This document shows positions 36,430 through 45,761 of a stretch of 64,000 nucleotides of DNA, piece by piece (position 1 is the stretch's first letter; the number at the start of each line of letters is the position of its first letter). Source of the DNA: Novosphingobium guangzhouense. GTDB lineage: Bacteria; Pseudomonadota; Alphaproteobacteria; Sphingomonadales; Sphingomonadaceae. Position numbers and translations under genes: made by a program. Location: NCBI RefSeq assembly GCF_002896965.1, contig NZ_LYMM01000032.1, forward strand, positions 17,366 through 81,365. Direction: 5' to 3'. The notes beneath the pieces were generated by a model. The model was not told where the DNA came from. It did no database searches and saw nothing but the letters and a program-made list of their open reading frames with translations.

Positions 36430-37557
36430 TTGCGTATTCTTCACCTCCATTCCAGCTTCGCTGCGGGCGGCAAGGAACTGCGCGCGGCGCGGCTGATGAA
36501 CGTCTTCGGCACCGGCATCGCGCATACCGTGGTGTCCGGCCAGCGGGGCGTCCATGGCGCGAAAGTGGCGCTTGATCCGGCGCTGACGGTCGATTTCCCG
36601 GACGATTTTCCCAGCCTTCAGGGGCGCCCCACGCCGCTGCGGCTGCTGCGCATCGCGCGCGCCATGAAGGGCTTCGACCTTGTCCTCACCTACAACTGGG
36701 GGGCGATGGATGCGGTGATGGCGCATCGCCTTTTGGGGCGCGTTCTGGCGCTGCCGCCGCTGGTCCATCACGAGGACGGTTTCAATGAGGATGAGGCGGG
36801 CGGCCTCAAGCCTTCGCGCAACTGGTTTCGCCGCGTGGCGCTGGCGCGCGCCTTTGCACTGGTGGTGCCATCACAGCGGCTGGAGGCGATCGCGCTGCGC
36901 GACTGGGCGCAGCCGCGCGGCCGCGTGCGCCTGATCATCAACGGTATCCGCACCCAGGCCTACCTTTCCCCGCCCCCGACCGACGCGATTGCAGGGCTGC
37001 CCAAGCCGGCGGGCGCGAAGTGGGTCGGCACGCTGGCGGGGTTGCGGGCGGTGAAGAACCTGCCCCGGCTGGTTCGCGCTTTCGCCACGCTGCCGCCCGA
37101 ATGGCAGCTGGTGATCCTTGGCGAAGGGCCGGAACGCGGGGCGATCGAGCAGCAGGCGCGGGACTGCGACGTGGCCGGGCGGGTCCACCTGCCGGGCTTC
37201 GTCCCCGATCCGTCGCGGGCGGTGGGGCTGTTTGATCTGTTCGCCCTCTCCTCCGACAGCGAGCAGTTTCCGATCTCCGTTCTGGAAGCGATGGCGGCCG
37301 GCCTTGCCGTGGCCTCCCCCGCCGTGGGAGACGTGGCGGCGATGGTGGCGGGGGAAAACCGCCGCTTCATCACCCCCGCCGGAGACGACGCGGCGCTGGG
37401 CCGGGCTCTGGCCGAACTGGCTGGCGACCAAGGGCTGCGGGCGCGGGTCGGGGAGGCCAATCGCGCGCTGGCACAGGCCCAATACGATGAAAAAGCAATG
37501 ATTCGCAGCTATGCAGCAACGTATGGGGCGGCGATGGGCCAGGCCCACTTTCCCTGA
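36430..37557 (+). CDS. GT4-family glycosyltransferase
   Basis: TTG start with MRILHLHSSFAAGGKELRAA, the N-terminal GT-B sugar acceptor side. The C-terminal half has LVILGEGPERGAIEQQA, VHLPGFVPDPS and the E-x7-E motif EQFPISVLEAMAAG that contacts the nucleotide sugar. 375 residues. Such enzymes build lipopolysaccharide or capsule; the acceptor is not known. TTG rather than ATG: AGAGA about 10 bases before. Confidence 0.9.
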   Translation: MRILHLHSSFAAGGKELRAARLMNVFGTGIAHTVVSGQRGVHGAKVALDPALTVDFPDDFPSLQGRPTPLRLLRIARAMKGFDLVLTYNWGAMDAVMAHRLLGRVLALPPLVHHEDGFNEDEAGGLKPSRNWFRRVALARAFALVVPSQRLEAIALRDWAQPRGRVRLIINGIRTQAYLSPPPTDAIAGLPKPAGAKWVGTLAGLRAVKNLPRLVRAFATLPPEWQLVILGEGPERGAIEQQARDCDVAGRVHLPGFVPDPSRAVGLFDLFALSSDSEQFPISVLEAMAAGLAVASPAVGDVAAMVAGENRRFITPAGDDAALGRALAELAGDQGLRARVGEANRALAQAQYDEKAMIRSYAATYGAAMGQAHFP

Positions 37558-37701
37558 CCGCCGGGCAAGCGCGCGCCCATTCAGCGGCGCTTCACGCTGG
37601 CCCAAGCAGGGACGTGTGCACAGACATCCCCGTTGAAAAGCCCCGCCCATCCGCTAAACAGCCCCGCAACCGTCCCGTTTTTCGCTAGAAAGCGTTCTAT
37701 C

Positions 37702-38490
37702 TTGGCTCTGCCCCCCGACACCAATTCCGCCGCCGCAGCCCGCAACGCCGCTCAGCAGGACGTCTTCCTGCGCGAAGTCGACGATGCCGTGCGGCAGGAC
37801 CAGCTCGAAGGCTTCATGAGCCGTTATGGCAAGCCGCTGCTTGCCGCCATCGTCATCGCCCTGATCGCCTTCGCGGGCTGGATCTACTGGCAGCACCGCC
37901 AGACCCAGGAGCGCGAAGCCCGGTCCGAAGCTTACGTGCAGGCGCTTGATGCGCTGCAGTCCGAGAATCTCGATGGCGCCAAGGCCAAGCTGGCCCCGCT
38001 GGCCGCCACCGATTCGTCGGACGCTACCGTTGTTTCCGCCCGGCTGATGCTGGCCGGCATTGCGCTGCGCCAGGAAAAGAAGGCCGACGCGCTCAAGATC
38101 TATCGCGAGATTTCGGCCGACGGCAAGGCACCGCAGGCCCTGCGCGATCTGGCTTCGGTGCGGGAAATCGGCGCGGATTTCGATGCGATGAAGCCCGAAG
38201 ACGTCATCAGCCGCCTCAAGCCGATGGCCGCGCCGGGCAACCCGTGGTTCGGCCCCGCCGGCGAACTCGTCGGCATGGCCTACCTCAAGCAGAACAAGCA
38301 GGATCAGGCGGGTCCTCTGTTCGCCGCGATCGCCAAGGATGAAGGCGTCGAGGACGGCCTGCGCAGCCGCGCCCGCCAGCTTGCCGCCGTGCTTGGCGTC
38401 GATGCGGTGGACGATGTCGTCGACGAAAAGGGCGAACCGCTGAACCAGCCGACGGCAAAGATCGTCAAGCCCGCCGAAGTGGCGAACTGA
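37702..38490 (+). CDS. tetratricopeptide-like membrane protein (YfgM-like) next to bamB
   Basis: Short cytosolic N-terminus, one membrane helix (about 43-64: LLAAIVIALIAFAGWIYW) and a periplasmic helical repeat domain of TPR_21 type with ALQSENLDGAKAKLAPLA, ARLMLAGIALRQEKKADALKIYREI. YfgM in E. coli links SecYEG to periplasmic chaperones. TTG start at 37702 (MALPPDTNS), consistent with homologues; an earlier TTG at 37633 gives a weak extension. 262 residues; 25 bases before bamB. Confidence 0.87.
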   Translation: MALPPDTNSAAAARNAAQQDVFLREVDDAVRQDQLEGFMSRYGKPLLAAIVIALIAFAGWIYWQHRQTQEREARSEAYVQALDALQSENLDGAKAKLAPLAATDSSDATVVSARLMLAGIALRQEKKADALKIYREISADGKAPQALRDLASVREIGADFDAMKPEDVISRLKPMAAPGNPWFGPAGELVGMAYLKQNKQDQAGPLFAAIAKDEGVEDGLRSRARQLAAVLGVDAVDDVVDEKGEPLNQPTAKIVKPAEVAN

Positions 38491-38515
38491 GACAATGACA
38501 CGTGAGGACATTCGC

Positions 38516-39877
38516 ATGAACGCAGCTCGCAATACGACCTCTTCGCGTGCGAAGAAGGTCGTGCCGCTGATCGCCCTCGCGCTGGTCGCGGGCCTTTCCG
38601 GCTGCAAGGTGTTCGGCGGCGGCAAGGGCCCCGCCAAGACCCCGACGGTGGGCAACCGCGTGCCGATCCTTTCGCGCATCGAAAGCGGGGCCAAGGTAGA
38701 CGCCACGCTGGGCGCGGTTTCGGTGATCCTGCCCCCGGCGGAAGTGAACGCCACCTGGGCGCAGGGCGGCAACACCCCGAACAAGGCTTACGGCCACCTT
38801 GCACTGGCCGATAACCCCACCAAGGCCTGGACCGCGCAGATCGCCGGATCGAGCAACCGTGCGCGCCTTGCCGCGTCTCCGGTCGTGGGTGACGGCAAGC
38901 TCTTCGTGATCGACACCGAAGGCACCGTCCACGCATTCGACGCGCAGAGCGGGGCGAAGCTGTGGACCAAGAGCTTCTCGGTCGATGGCAACAACGCCAA
39001 CTCGGTGTTCGGCGGCGGCGTCAGCTTCGATGGCGACAAGCTGTACATCACCACCGGCCTTGGCGAAGTGGCGGCGCTCAACGCCGCTGACGGCAGCCAG
39101 CTGTGGACCAAGAAGCCCGCCGGGCCGCTGCGTGGTGCGCCGACGATCGGTTTCAACCAGATCTTCGTGATGACGCAGGACAACCAGATCGTCGTGCTCA
39201 ACGCGGCGGATGGTGCAACCATGTGGCAGGAATCGGCCTCGCTGACCCAGTCGGGCGTGTTCGGCGTCGCCTCTCCGGCGCTGGGCCAGGGCACGGTGAT
39301 CGCGGGCTATTCGTCGGGCGAACTGGTCGCCTACCGTTACGAGAACGGCCGTCAGGTCTGGTCGGACGCGCTTTCGCGCACCTCGATCTCCACCGAGGTG
39401 GGCAGCCTGACCGACGTTGACGCCGATCCGATCATCGATCGCGGCCGCGTCTACGCGCTGGGTCAGGGCGGACGCATGGCCGCTTACGAACTGGTCACTG
39501 GCCAGCGCATCTGGGAACTCAACCTTGCGGGTATCTCAACCCCGTCGGTCGCGGGTGACTGGGTCTTCACGCTGGACGATCACGCAGAGATCCTCGCCAT
39601 CGCACGGGCGACCGGCAAGGTCCGCTGGCTGACCGAACTGCAGCGCTACAAGAACGCCAAGAAGCGCAAGAACCCGATCTTCTGGGTCGGCCCTGTGCTG
39701 GCGGGCAACAAGCTGTGGGTCGGCAATTCGCGCGGGCTGGTCGCCACCATCGATCCGGCCACCGGCACGATGACGCCGTTCACCGAACTGAGCGATCCGA
39801 TCTCGCTGGCGCCGGTCGTGGCGAACCAGACGCTTTACGTGCTCGACGATTCGGGCCGCATCAGCGCCTTCCGTTGA
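38516..39877 (+). CDS. bamB: outer membrane protein assembly factor BamB
   Basis: Lipoprotein beta-propeller of the BAM complex. Signal and lipobox LVAGLSGC, Cys about 31. The propeller shows repeats: HAFDAQSGAKLWTKSF, AALNAADGSQLWTKKP, VVLNAADGATMWQESA, AYRYENGRQVWSDAL. ATG at 38516 has GAGGA eight bases before. 453 residues. The preceding YfgM-like gene suits the family context. Most bacteria have der (engA) next; here an unrelated membrane protein follows. Confidence 0.92.
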   Translation: MNAARNTTSSRAKKVVPLIALALVAGLSGCKVFGGGKGPAKTPTVGNRVPILSRIESGAKVDATLGAVSVILPPAEVNATWAQGGNTPNKAYGHLALADNPTKAWTAQIAGSSNRARLAASPVVGDGKLFVIDTEGTVHAFDAQSGAKLWTKSFSVDGNNANSVFGGGVSFDGDKLYITTGLGEVAALNAADGSQLWTKKPAGPLRGAPTIGFNQIFVMTQDNQIVVLNAADGATMWQESASLTQSGVFGVASPALGQGTVIAGYSSGELVAYRYENGRQVWSDALSRTSISTEVGSLTDVDADPIIDRGRVYALGQGGRMAAYELVTGQRIWELNLAGISTPSVAGDWVFTLDDHAEILAIARATGKVRWLTELQRYKNAKKRKNPIFWVGPVLAGNKLWVGNSRGLVATIDPATGTMTPFTELSDPISLAPVVANQTLYVLDDSGRISAFR

Positions 39878-39944
39878 ACGAAGCGGGGCGCAGGCCGCAT
39901 CAGGTTTGCGCCCCCTTAACCAATTGGCTCTAGGCCCTGCGCCC

Positions 39945-41288
39945 ATGAGCACCGCATCCACCCACCGCCCTGCCAGCGACGTTTCCGCCGGCGTCGGCCT
40001 GTCCGGCCTCATCGCGCTGGTGGTGTGGATCCTGTTCTGCCGCAACTGGGCCTCGGTCGTTGACCTGCTTGGCCTGCAGGCTCCGCGCGAACCGATGAGC
40101 GGGGCCTATGCCTCGCTGGCCACGCTGGCCTTCACCGGCGCGGCGATGACGGCATGGTCGGTGCTGGTCGACAAGGTTCACCTGCGTCCCTCCACCGGCA
40201 TTGACTGGTCACGCCGCGCCCGCATTTCCGAGACGATCGACGTTTCGATCACCAAGCTGGTCGGGCTCTGGATCACCTGGGCGGGGATCGCCTGCTTCTA
40301 CTTTCTGTGCCGGTGGTACTGGGAGGGGCAGTATCTGTTCGCGATGGACGTGTTGAGCGCCGTTGCAGCACCCCTGTTCATCCTCTCGGTGCCCTACGTC
40401 CTGTGGCTTGACTGCGTCATGGTGGAGCCGCGCGACGCTTCCTGGCATTTCGGCGCGATGCTGATCGGGCGGGAGCCGTGGTCTGCCGAGGAGGTGAAGA
40501 AGCACTGGCGCGCTTGGGCGATCAAGGGCTTTTTCGGCGCCTTCATGATATCGATCCTGCCCGGCGGGTTCGCCCGCGTGGTAGAGGCGGATTTCAGTGC
40601 GGTCGCGCACAGGCCCGTCGAACTGTGCTCGCTTCTGATCGAGGCGCTGTTTCTTGTCGATGTGCAGATCGGCACGGTGGGCTACCTGTTCACGTTCCGC
40701 CCGCTCGACGCGCATATCCGCAGCGGCAACCCGTTGCTGGCTGGCTGGGTGGCGGCGCTGATATGTTATCCGCCCTTCGTGTGGGGCACGATGGGCAATG
40801 CCAATGTGCTGGGCTACGAGGTCAACACTGGCGGCTGGGCGCACTGGATGGCGGCCTATGACGTGCTGCTGTGGGGCTGGGCGGCGATGATGGTGGTGCT
40901 GACCGCGATCTACGCCTGGGCGACCTTTGCATTCGGCCTGCGCTTTTCCAACCTCACCTATCGCGGTGTGCTGACCAACGGGCCGTATCGCTTCACCCGG
41001 CATCCGGCGTACTTGTCGAAGAACCTGTTCTGGTGGACTTCGACCCTCCCGTTCCTCGTCACCAATGGGTCATGGACGGACGCGATCCGCAACACCGTGC
41101 TGCTGGGCGTGGTAAGCGGCATCTACTACTGGCGCGCGCGGACGGAAGAAGCCCACCTGCTGGCCGAGGATGCGAAGTATCGGGAATATCACAAGTGGAT
41201 GGCCGAGAACGCGCTGATCACGCGCACGCTGTCCGGCATGGCCAGAATGTTCAGGCCGGGGCAGCCGTTGCCGCAGCCGACCGAATGA
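39945..41288 (+). CDS. isoprenylcysteine-methyltransferase-like integral membrane protein
   Basis: About eight hydrophobic segments through the length, with a C-terminal signature GPYRFTRHPAYLSKNLFWW (about 345-363) and RTEEAHLLAEDAKYREYHKWM at the end, which is the SAM-binding region shared by PEMT and isoprenylcysteine carboxyl methyltransferases. 447 residues is much longer than the ~200 of bacterial ICMT-like proteins; the N-terminal half adds membrane helices. Substrate unknown. Tail-to-tail with the ABM gene. Confidence 0.82.
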   Translation: MSTASTHRPASDVSAGVGLSGLIALVVWILFCRNWASVVDLLGLQAPREPMSGAYASLATLAFTGAAMTAWSVLVDKVHLRPSTGIDWSRRARISETIDVSITKLVGLWITWAGIACFYFLCRWYWEGQYLFAMDVLSAVAAPLFILSVPYVLWLDCVMVEPRDASWHFGAMLIGREPWSAEEVKKHWRAWAIKGFFGAFMISILPGGFARVVEADFSAVAHRPVELCSLLIEALFLVDVQIGTVGYLFTFRPLDAHIRSGNPLLAGWVAALICYPPFVWGTMGNANVLGYEVNTGGWAHWMAAYDVLLWGWAAMMVVLTAIYAWATFAFGLRFSNLTYRGVLTNGPYRFTRHPAYLSKNLFWWTSTLPFLVTNGSWTDAIRNTVLLGVVSGIYYWRARTEEAHLLAEDAKYREYHKWMAENALITRTLSGMARMFRPGQPLPQPTE

Positions 41289-41588
41289 TCACAGCGCTTC
41301 GCTGACCGTGACCGCGTGGGCGGTCACCTGCCTGCCGGTGAGGCCCATTGCCGCGCGCTCTTCCAGCCAGCGCTTCATGTGCGGCATCTCGAAGTGCCGG
41401 GAAAGCGCGGCGCGGTCTGTCCAGCGTTCGATGACGCGGAACAGGCCGGGCTCAAGAATGTCTTCGGCATAGATGTAGTCAAGGCAGCCCGGTTCGGCCC
41501 GCGACGCTGCGATGACCCGCCCCATTGCCGCGCGTGCGGCGTCCAGAGCTTCCGGCGGCATGCGGAATTCGCCGGTGACGACGATCAT
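41289..41588 (-). CDS. antibiotic biosynthesis monooxygenase-domain protein
   Basis: A 99-residue ABM-fold protein: MIVVTGEFRMPPEALDAARAA, SRAEPGCLDYIYAEDILEPGLFRVIERWTDRAALSRHFEMPHM split across the two halves of the ferredoxin-like fold. Members act as cofactor-free quinol or anthrone oxygenases, but many are uncharacterised. It starts one base after gshA ends and runs in the same direction, so they form an operon. Confidence 0.88.
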   Translation of the reverse strand: MIVVTGEFRMPPEALDAARAAMGRVIAASRAEPGCLDYIYAEDILEPGLFRVIERWTDRAALSRHFEMPHMKRWLEERAAMGLTGRQVTAHAVTVSEAL

Positions 41589-41589
41589 G

Positions 41590-42975
41590 TCAGAACGTCT
41601 TCAGTGCATAGACCCTGGAAAGATCGCCGCCCCATTCACCATTGTAGAGGTCGAGCAGGCGCTGCGCCGGGACTTTGCCCGACTTCACGATCTCTGCCAG
41701 CGGTTCGAGGTAGCCCGTCTCGTTTTCGCCCGCCGAGTTCAGGCGCCCGCGCGCGGCAAGGCCCGAGCGGGCGATTTCGACCACTTCGCCGGCGATGTCG
41801 CGCAGGGTGCCGCCACGCCCATTTGAGGAAGGGATGGGTGCATCCAGGCCCAGCTTCGGTGCGGCCGAGCGCAGCGCCTCGCGGCCTTCCATGTCCCAGT
41901 CCTTGACCAGATCCCACGCCGCATCGAGCGCGCTTTGATCGTAGAGAAGGCCGACCCAGAGTGCAGGCAGGGCGCAGATGCGGCCCCACGGCCCGCCATC
42001 GGCGCCGCGCATTTCGAGGAACGACTTGAGGCGCACTTCGGGGAAGGCGGTGGAAAGGTGATCCTGCCAGTCCGACATGCGCGGGCGCTCGCCGGGCAGC
42101 ACCGAAAGCTCGCCCTTGAGGAAGTCGCGGAAGGAAAGTCCGGCGGCATCGATGTACTTGCCGTCGCGGAACACGAAATACATCGGCACGTCGAGCATGT
42201 ATTCGACGTAGCGGTCATAGCCGAAGCCGTCTTCGAACACGAAAGGCAGCATCCCGGTGCGCGCGGGATCGGTGTCGGACCAGATGTGGCTGCGGTACGA
42301 AAGGTAGCCGTTTGGCTTGCCTTCGGTGAAAGGCGAATTGGCGAAGAGCGCAGTCGCCAGCGGCTGCAGCGCCAGCGATGTGCGGAACTTCTGCGCCATG
42401 TCGGCTTCGCTCGAATAATCGAGGTTCACCTGGATCGTGCAGGTGCGCAGCATCATGTCCAGGCCCATGCTGCCCACGCGCGGCATGTGGTTCAGCATGA
42501 TGCCGTAGCGCCCCTTGGGCATGATCGGCAGTTCTTCGCGGGTCTTGTCCGGCCACATGCCAAGGCCAAGGTAAGCCTTGCCCAGCTTTTCGCCGACCTG
42601 CTTCACTTCCTTCAGGTGGCGGCCGGTTTCGGCGCAGGTCTGGTGCAGGTTTTCGAGCGGCGCGCCCGACAGTTCAAGCTGGCCCGCAGGTTCAAGACTG
42701 ACGTTGCCGTCCGCGCCCTTGAGCGCGATGACATGACCGCCTTCCTCGATGGGCTTCCACCCGAACTGGGTCAGTTCGTCCAGCAGGTCGCGGATGCCGC
42801 CTTTTTCGTCATAGGACGGGGCGTGATGGTCGGCGGTGTCGTAGACGAACTTTTCGTGCTCGGTGCCGATCCGCCACGCTTCGCGCGGCTTTTCGCCCGC
42901 GGCCATCGGCTCGGCGAGTTGGGACAGGCTTTCGATGACCGGATCTTCGCGATCCGAAACCTCACGGGTGCTCAT
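41590..42975 (-). CDS. gshA: glutamate-cysteine ligase, plant/alphaproteobacterial type
   Basis: ATP-dependent first step of glutathione synthesis. It matches the plant-type ligase: REAWRIGTEHEKFVYD, GGIRDLLDEL, VSLEPAGQLELSGAP, GRYGIMLNHMPRVGSMGLDMMLRTCTIQVNLDYS and PFVFEDGFGYDRYVEYMLDVPMYF. 461 residues. 69 bases after rsmE on the same strand, the usual alphaproteobacterial order rsmE-gshA. Confidence 0.96.
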   Translation of the reverse strand: MSTREVSDREDPVIESLSQLAEPMAAGEKPREAWRIGTEHEKFVYDTADHHAPSYDEKGGIRDLLDELTQFGWKPIEEGGHVIALKGADGNVSLEPAGQLELSGAPLENLHQTCAETGRHLKEVKQVGEKLGKAYLGLGMWPDKTREELPIMPKGRYGIMLNHMPRVGSMGLDMMLRTCTIQVNLDYSSEADMAQKFRTSLALQPLATALFANSPFTEGKPNGYLSYRSHIWSDTDPARTGMLPFVFEDGFGYDRYVEYMLDVPMYFVFRDGKYIDAAGLSFRDFLKGELSVLPGERPRMSDWQDHLSTAFPEVRLKSFLEMRGADGGPWGRICALPALWVGLLYDQSALDAAWDLVKDWDMEGREALRSAAPKLGLDAPIPSSNGRGGTLRDIAGEVVEIARSGLAARGRLNSAGENETGYLEPLAEIVKSGKVPAQRLLDLYNGEWGGDLSRVYALKTF

Positions 42976-43044
42976 GGCCGCGGAATTAGTGTGCCACGCG
43001 AAGCCGCGCCAGAACTTTTTGTACCGGTCAGTCTAACATTCCTG

Positions 43045-43791
43045 TCATGACCAGTCTCCGGACACTGCCATCCACAGGCCGATGGCGGAAATGCAGGCGG
43101 TTTCGGCCCGCAGGATGCGCGGCCCCAGCGTGATCGCGCGGGCCTGCGGATGGGCGCGGACAAGGGCGCGCTCTTCCTCGTCGAAGCCGCCTTCGGGGCC
43201 GACCAGCAGCGCGGCAGGCCCCTGATGCGCGGCGAAGGCGGCGGCGGCGGGCTCTCCCCCCTGTTCGTCGGCGAAGAACAGGGGGCGGTCCTGCGGCCAG
43301 TCGCGCAGCAGGGCTTCCAGCTTCGCCGGAGCGTCCACGCGGGGCAGAGCGGTGCGGGCGCATTGTTCGGCCGCTTCGGTCACGATGGTCAGCGCCCGTT
43401 CGGGGTTGAGCTTGTCCGCTACACAGCGCCGGGTGACGATCGGCTGCACCGCCGCAACCCCCAGTTCCGTCGCCTTTTCCAGCACGAGGTCGAAGTTGGG
43501 CTTCTTGAGCAGAGCGGCGCAAAGTACGAAATCAGGCACCGCTTCGCGTTCGCGCAGGCGGGTGCGGACGGCCAGCACCACGTCACGCTTGCCCGCCGAG
43601 ACGACTTCGCAAGCCCATTCCCCGGTCACATCATCGCACGCGATCACCGCATCGCCGGGTTCGACTCGCATGACCTTGGCAAGATAGTGCGCCTGCTGCC
43701 CGTCCAGCGGCAGGCTGGCACCTTCGGCAAGCGGGCCGGTGACGAACAGGCGCGGCGCGGAGCGCGGCGGCCAGGCGGGAGTAGCGGGCAT
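43045..43791 (-). CDS. rsmE: 16S rRNA (uracil-1498-N3)-methyltransferase
   Basis: SPOUT methyltransferase for U1498. PUA-like N-terminus (PRLFVTGPLAEGASLPL), KKPNFDLVLEKATELGV, the knot motifs LLVGPEGGFDEEE and LGPRILRAETAC. ATG at 43791 has GGAAG ahead; a longer reading adds 18 basic residues. 248 residues. Divergent from ubiA. Confidence 0.96.
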   Translation of the reverse strand: MPATPAWPPRSAPRLFVTGPLAEGASLPLDGQQAHYLAKVMRVEPGDAVIACDDVTGEWACEVVSAGKRDVVLAVRTRLREREAVPDFVLCAALLKKPNFDLVLEKATELGVAAVQPIVTRRCVADKLNPERALTIVTEAAEQCARTALPRVDAPAKLEALLRDWPQDRPLFFADEQGGEPAAAAFAAHQGPAALLVGPEGGFDEEERALVRAHPQARAITLGPRILRAETACISAIGLWMAVSGDWS

Positions 43792-43920
43792 CTTCAACGG
43801 CTTCCTTGGGCTGGAACGCTCTTTTCGCCTCTCAGCCCGAGACATGCAACCAAGGGCAGGATGTGTTCACCAGTCACGTTGGACATGACAGGACGCGCAC
43901 AATGCACTACTCATCGCGCG

Positions 43921-44835
43921 ATGATCGAAAGAGCGCTTGTCCCCGACAGCCAGCATGGCGGCCTTGTGTCCATGCTGCCGCAGCCGTTTCGCGATTTCGC
44001 GGTGCTGGCGCGCTTGGATCGCCCGATCGGCTGGTGGCTGCTGTTCTGGCCCTGTGTCTGGGGCGTGCTGCTGGCGGGCGGGGAAAGCCGGTGGAGCCTG
44101 ATCGGCTGGCTGCTGCTGGGATCGATCGCCATGCGCGGTGCGGGCTGCGTGCTCAACGATATCGTCGATGCAGACCTTGACCGCCGCGTGGCGCGCACGG
44201 CGCAACGCCCTGTCGCCAGCGGGCGGGTCAGCAAGAGCGCGGCCTGGGCATGGCTGATGCTGCTGTGCGGGATCGGCCTTGTCGTGCTGTTCCAGCTGCG
44301 TCCGCCCGCGCAAATGGTGGCGCTGGGCAGTGTTGGTCTGGTGGCGGCCTATCCCTTCATGAAGCGCATAACCTGGTGGCCGCAGGCGTGGCTGGGCATG
44401 GTCTTTACCTGGGGGGCGCTGGTCGGCTGGATCGAGATACGGACCGACCATCTTGAGGCACTGGCCGCACTCTACCTCGGTTCGATCGTGTGGTGCATCG
44501 GCTACGACACGATCTACGCGATCCAGGACATCGAGGATGACGCGATCGTCGGCATCCGCTCCTCCGCCCGACGCCTGGGCGCACGGGTGAAGGGCGGGGT
44601 TGGAGGCTTCTACGCCCTTGCGCTTACGCTGTGGGCGCTGGCCTTCTGGTCGATGCGTCCGGACTGGGTGGCCCTTGTCGCGCTGTTGCCGATGGCCTTG
44701 CATCTGGGCTTCCAGGTCATGACGCTGGACCCCAGTGACGGGGAAAATGCGCTGGCCCGGTTCCGCTCCAACCGTGATGCCGGGCTGGTCATGGCGCTGG
44801 CATGCTGGGTCGTCGGCAATGCTGGCGTGATCTGA
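43921..44835 (+). CDS. ubiA: 4-hydroxybenzoate polyprenyltransferase
   Basis: Prenylates 4-hydroxybenzoate in ubiquinone synthesis. First Asp motif NDIVDADLDRRVARTAQRP (N79), second YDTIYAIQDIEDD (Y195). About nine helices. 304 residues with ATG 43921, which has no good ribosome site; ATG 43861 follows AAGG at five bases and would add 20 residues. Divergent from rsmE. Confidence 0.95.
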   Translation: MIERALVPDSQHGGLVSMLPQPFRDFAVLARLDRPIGWWLLFWPCVWGVLLAGGESRWSLIGWLLLGSIAMRGAGCVLNDIVDADLDRRVARTAQRPVASGRVSKSAAWAWLMLLCGIGLVVLFQLRPPAQMVALGSVGLVAAYPFMKRITWWPQAWLGMVFTWGALVGWIEIRTDHLEALAALYLGSIVWCIGYDTIYAIQDIEDDAIVGIRSSARRLGARVKGGVGGFYALALTLWALAFWSMRPDWVALVALLPMALHLGFQVMTLDPSDGENALARFRSNRDAGLVMALACWVVGNAGVI

Positions 44836-44839
44836 TCGG

Positions 44840-45211
44840 TCACTCGTAGCTGACCAGTTCGAATTCTATCCCGTCCCAGTCGAAGAAGTAGAACCGGCGG
44901 CCCGGATCGTAATCGGCGTGGGCGAATGGCTCCAGCCCGGCGGCGATCACCTTGCGTTCTGCCGCGTCGAGGTCTTCCACCACCAGTCCCACGTGATTGA
45001 GCGGCGCGCCCTTGGCGAAGCGTTCGCGTTCGCGGCGGTCGGTATAGACCGCGATATAGCTGAAATCCCCGCCGACGTGGATCGTCTCGCCGCCGTTGAT
45101 CGCGGGACCACGCCAGCGTTCGTGCCAGTCCAGCAGATCCTGCAGCAGCGCGGACGAACGCTCGATGTCGCTGACGGTGATATTGGCATGTTCGAGGCGG
45201 CCCTGGGCCAT
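44840..45211 (-). CDS. VOC/glyoxalase-fold protein
   Basis: Two beta-alpha-beta-beta-beta modules: LEHANITVSDIERSSALLQDL and LNHVGLVVEDLDAAERKVIAAG, ending FFDWDGIEFELVSYE. His 8 and the terminal Glu are candidate metal ligands. 123 residues. AGGAGA lies eight bases before ATG. The SoxR box sits in its promoter region, in the right orientation. Substrate unknown; could be a resistance or detoxification protein. Confidence 0.85.
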   Translation of the reverse strand: MAQGRLEHANITVSDIERSSALLQDLLDWHERWRGPAINGGETIHVGGDFSYIAVYTDRRERERFAKGAPLNHVGLVVEDLDAAERKVIAAGLEPFAHADYDPGRRFYFFDWDGIEFELVSYE

Positions 45212-45261
45212 TCTTGTCTCTCCTGCGTCACCGGCGAATCAGCCGGCTTGGCAAAAGTGCA

Positions 45262-45281
45262 ACCTCAACCTAACTTGAGAT
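45262..45281. promoter_or_regulatory. SoxR box between the VOC gene and soxR
   Basis: ACCTCAACCTAACTTGAGAT matches the SoxR consensus ACCTCAAGTTAACTTGAGGT at 17 of 20 positions. On the reverse strand, TTGATC (45279-45284) and CACTTT (45254-45259) stand as -35 and -10 with a 19-base spacer, the long spacing SoxR needs, so the box would activate the VOC gene. On the forward strand no such pair is seen. Confidence 0.85.
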
Positions 45282-45307
45282 CAAGCGCTTTTGAATAGAG
45301 GACGAAC

Positions 45308-45748
45308 TTGGTCGCGGACCGCTTCATCACCATCGGCGAACTGGCGCGGCGCACCGGCGTCGCGGTATCGGCCTTGAGGTTCTATGAAGAGAAGGGACTG
45401 CTGCAGGCATTGCGGACTGCAGGTAACCAGCGGCGGTTCCTGCGTTCGGATATTCGCCGTGTCAGCTTCATCCTGATCGCGCAGAAACTGGGCCTTGCAC
45501 TGGCGGAGATCGAGCGGGAACTGGCCGATCTGCCGCAGGGCCGCACGCCGACTCTGGCGGACTGGGAGCGGATCAGCCGGTCCATGCGCAATTCCATCGA
45601 CAAGAAGATCGCGCTGCTGGAACTGACGCGCCGCAAGCTGGATGAATGCATCGGTTGCGGCTGCCTGAGCCTGACGAAATGCCGGCTCTATAACGCCCAG
45701 GACGCTGCCGGGGCGCAGGGACCGGGACCGCGCTTCGTGCTGGGGTGA
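45308..45748 (+). CDS. soxR: redox-sensitive transcriptional regulator SoxR
   Basis: MerR-family [2Fe-2S] sensor. N-terminal MerR helix-turn-helix (ITIGELARRTGVAVSALRFYEEKGLL), a dimer helix, then the cluster cysteines C114, C117, C119 and C125 in CIGCGCLSLTKC, spaced as in E. coli SoxR. TTG start with GAGGA ahead. 146 residues. It responds to redox-cycling compounds; in many non-enteric bacteria it controls a few neighbouring genes rather than soxS. Confidence 0.96.
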   Translation: MVADRFITIGELARRTGVAVSALRFYEEKGLLQALRTAGNQRRFLRSDIRRVSFILIAQKLGLALAEIERELADLPQGRTPTLADWERISRSMRNSIDKKIALLELTRRKLDECIGCGCLSLTKCRLYNAQDAAGAQGPGPRFVLG

Positions 45749-45761
45749 TCGCGCGGCAGCG

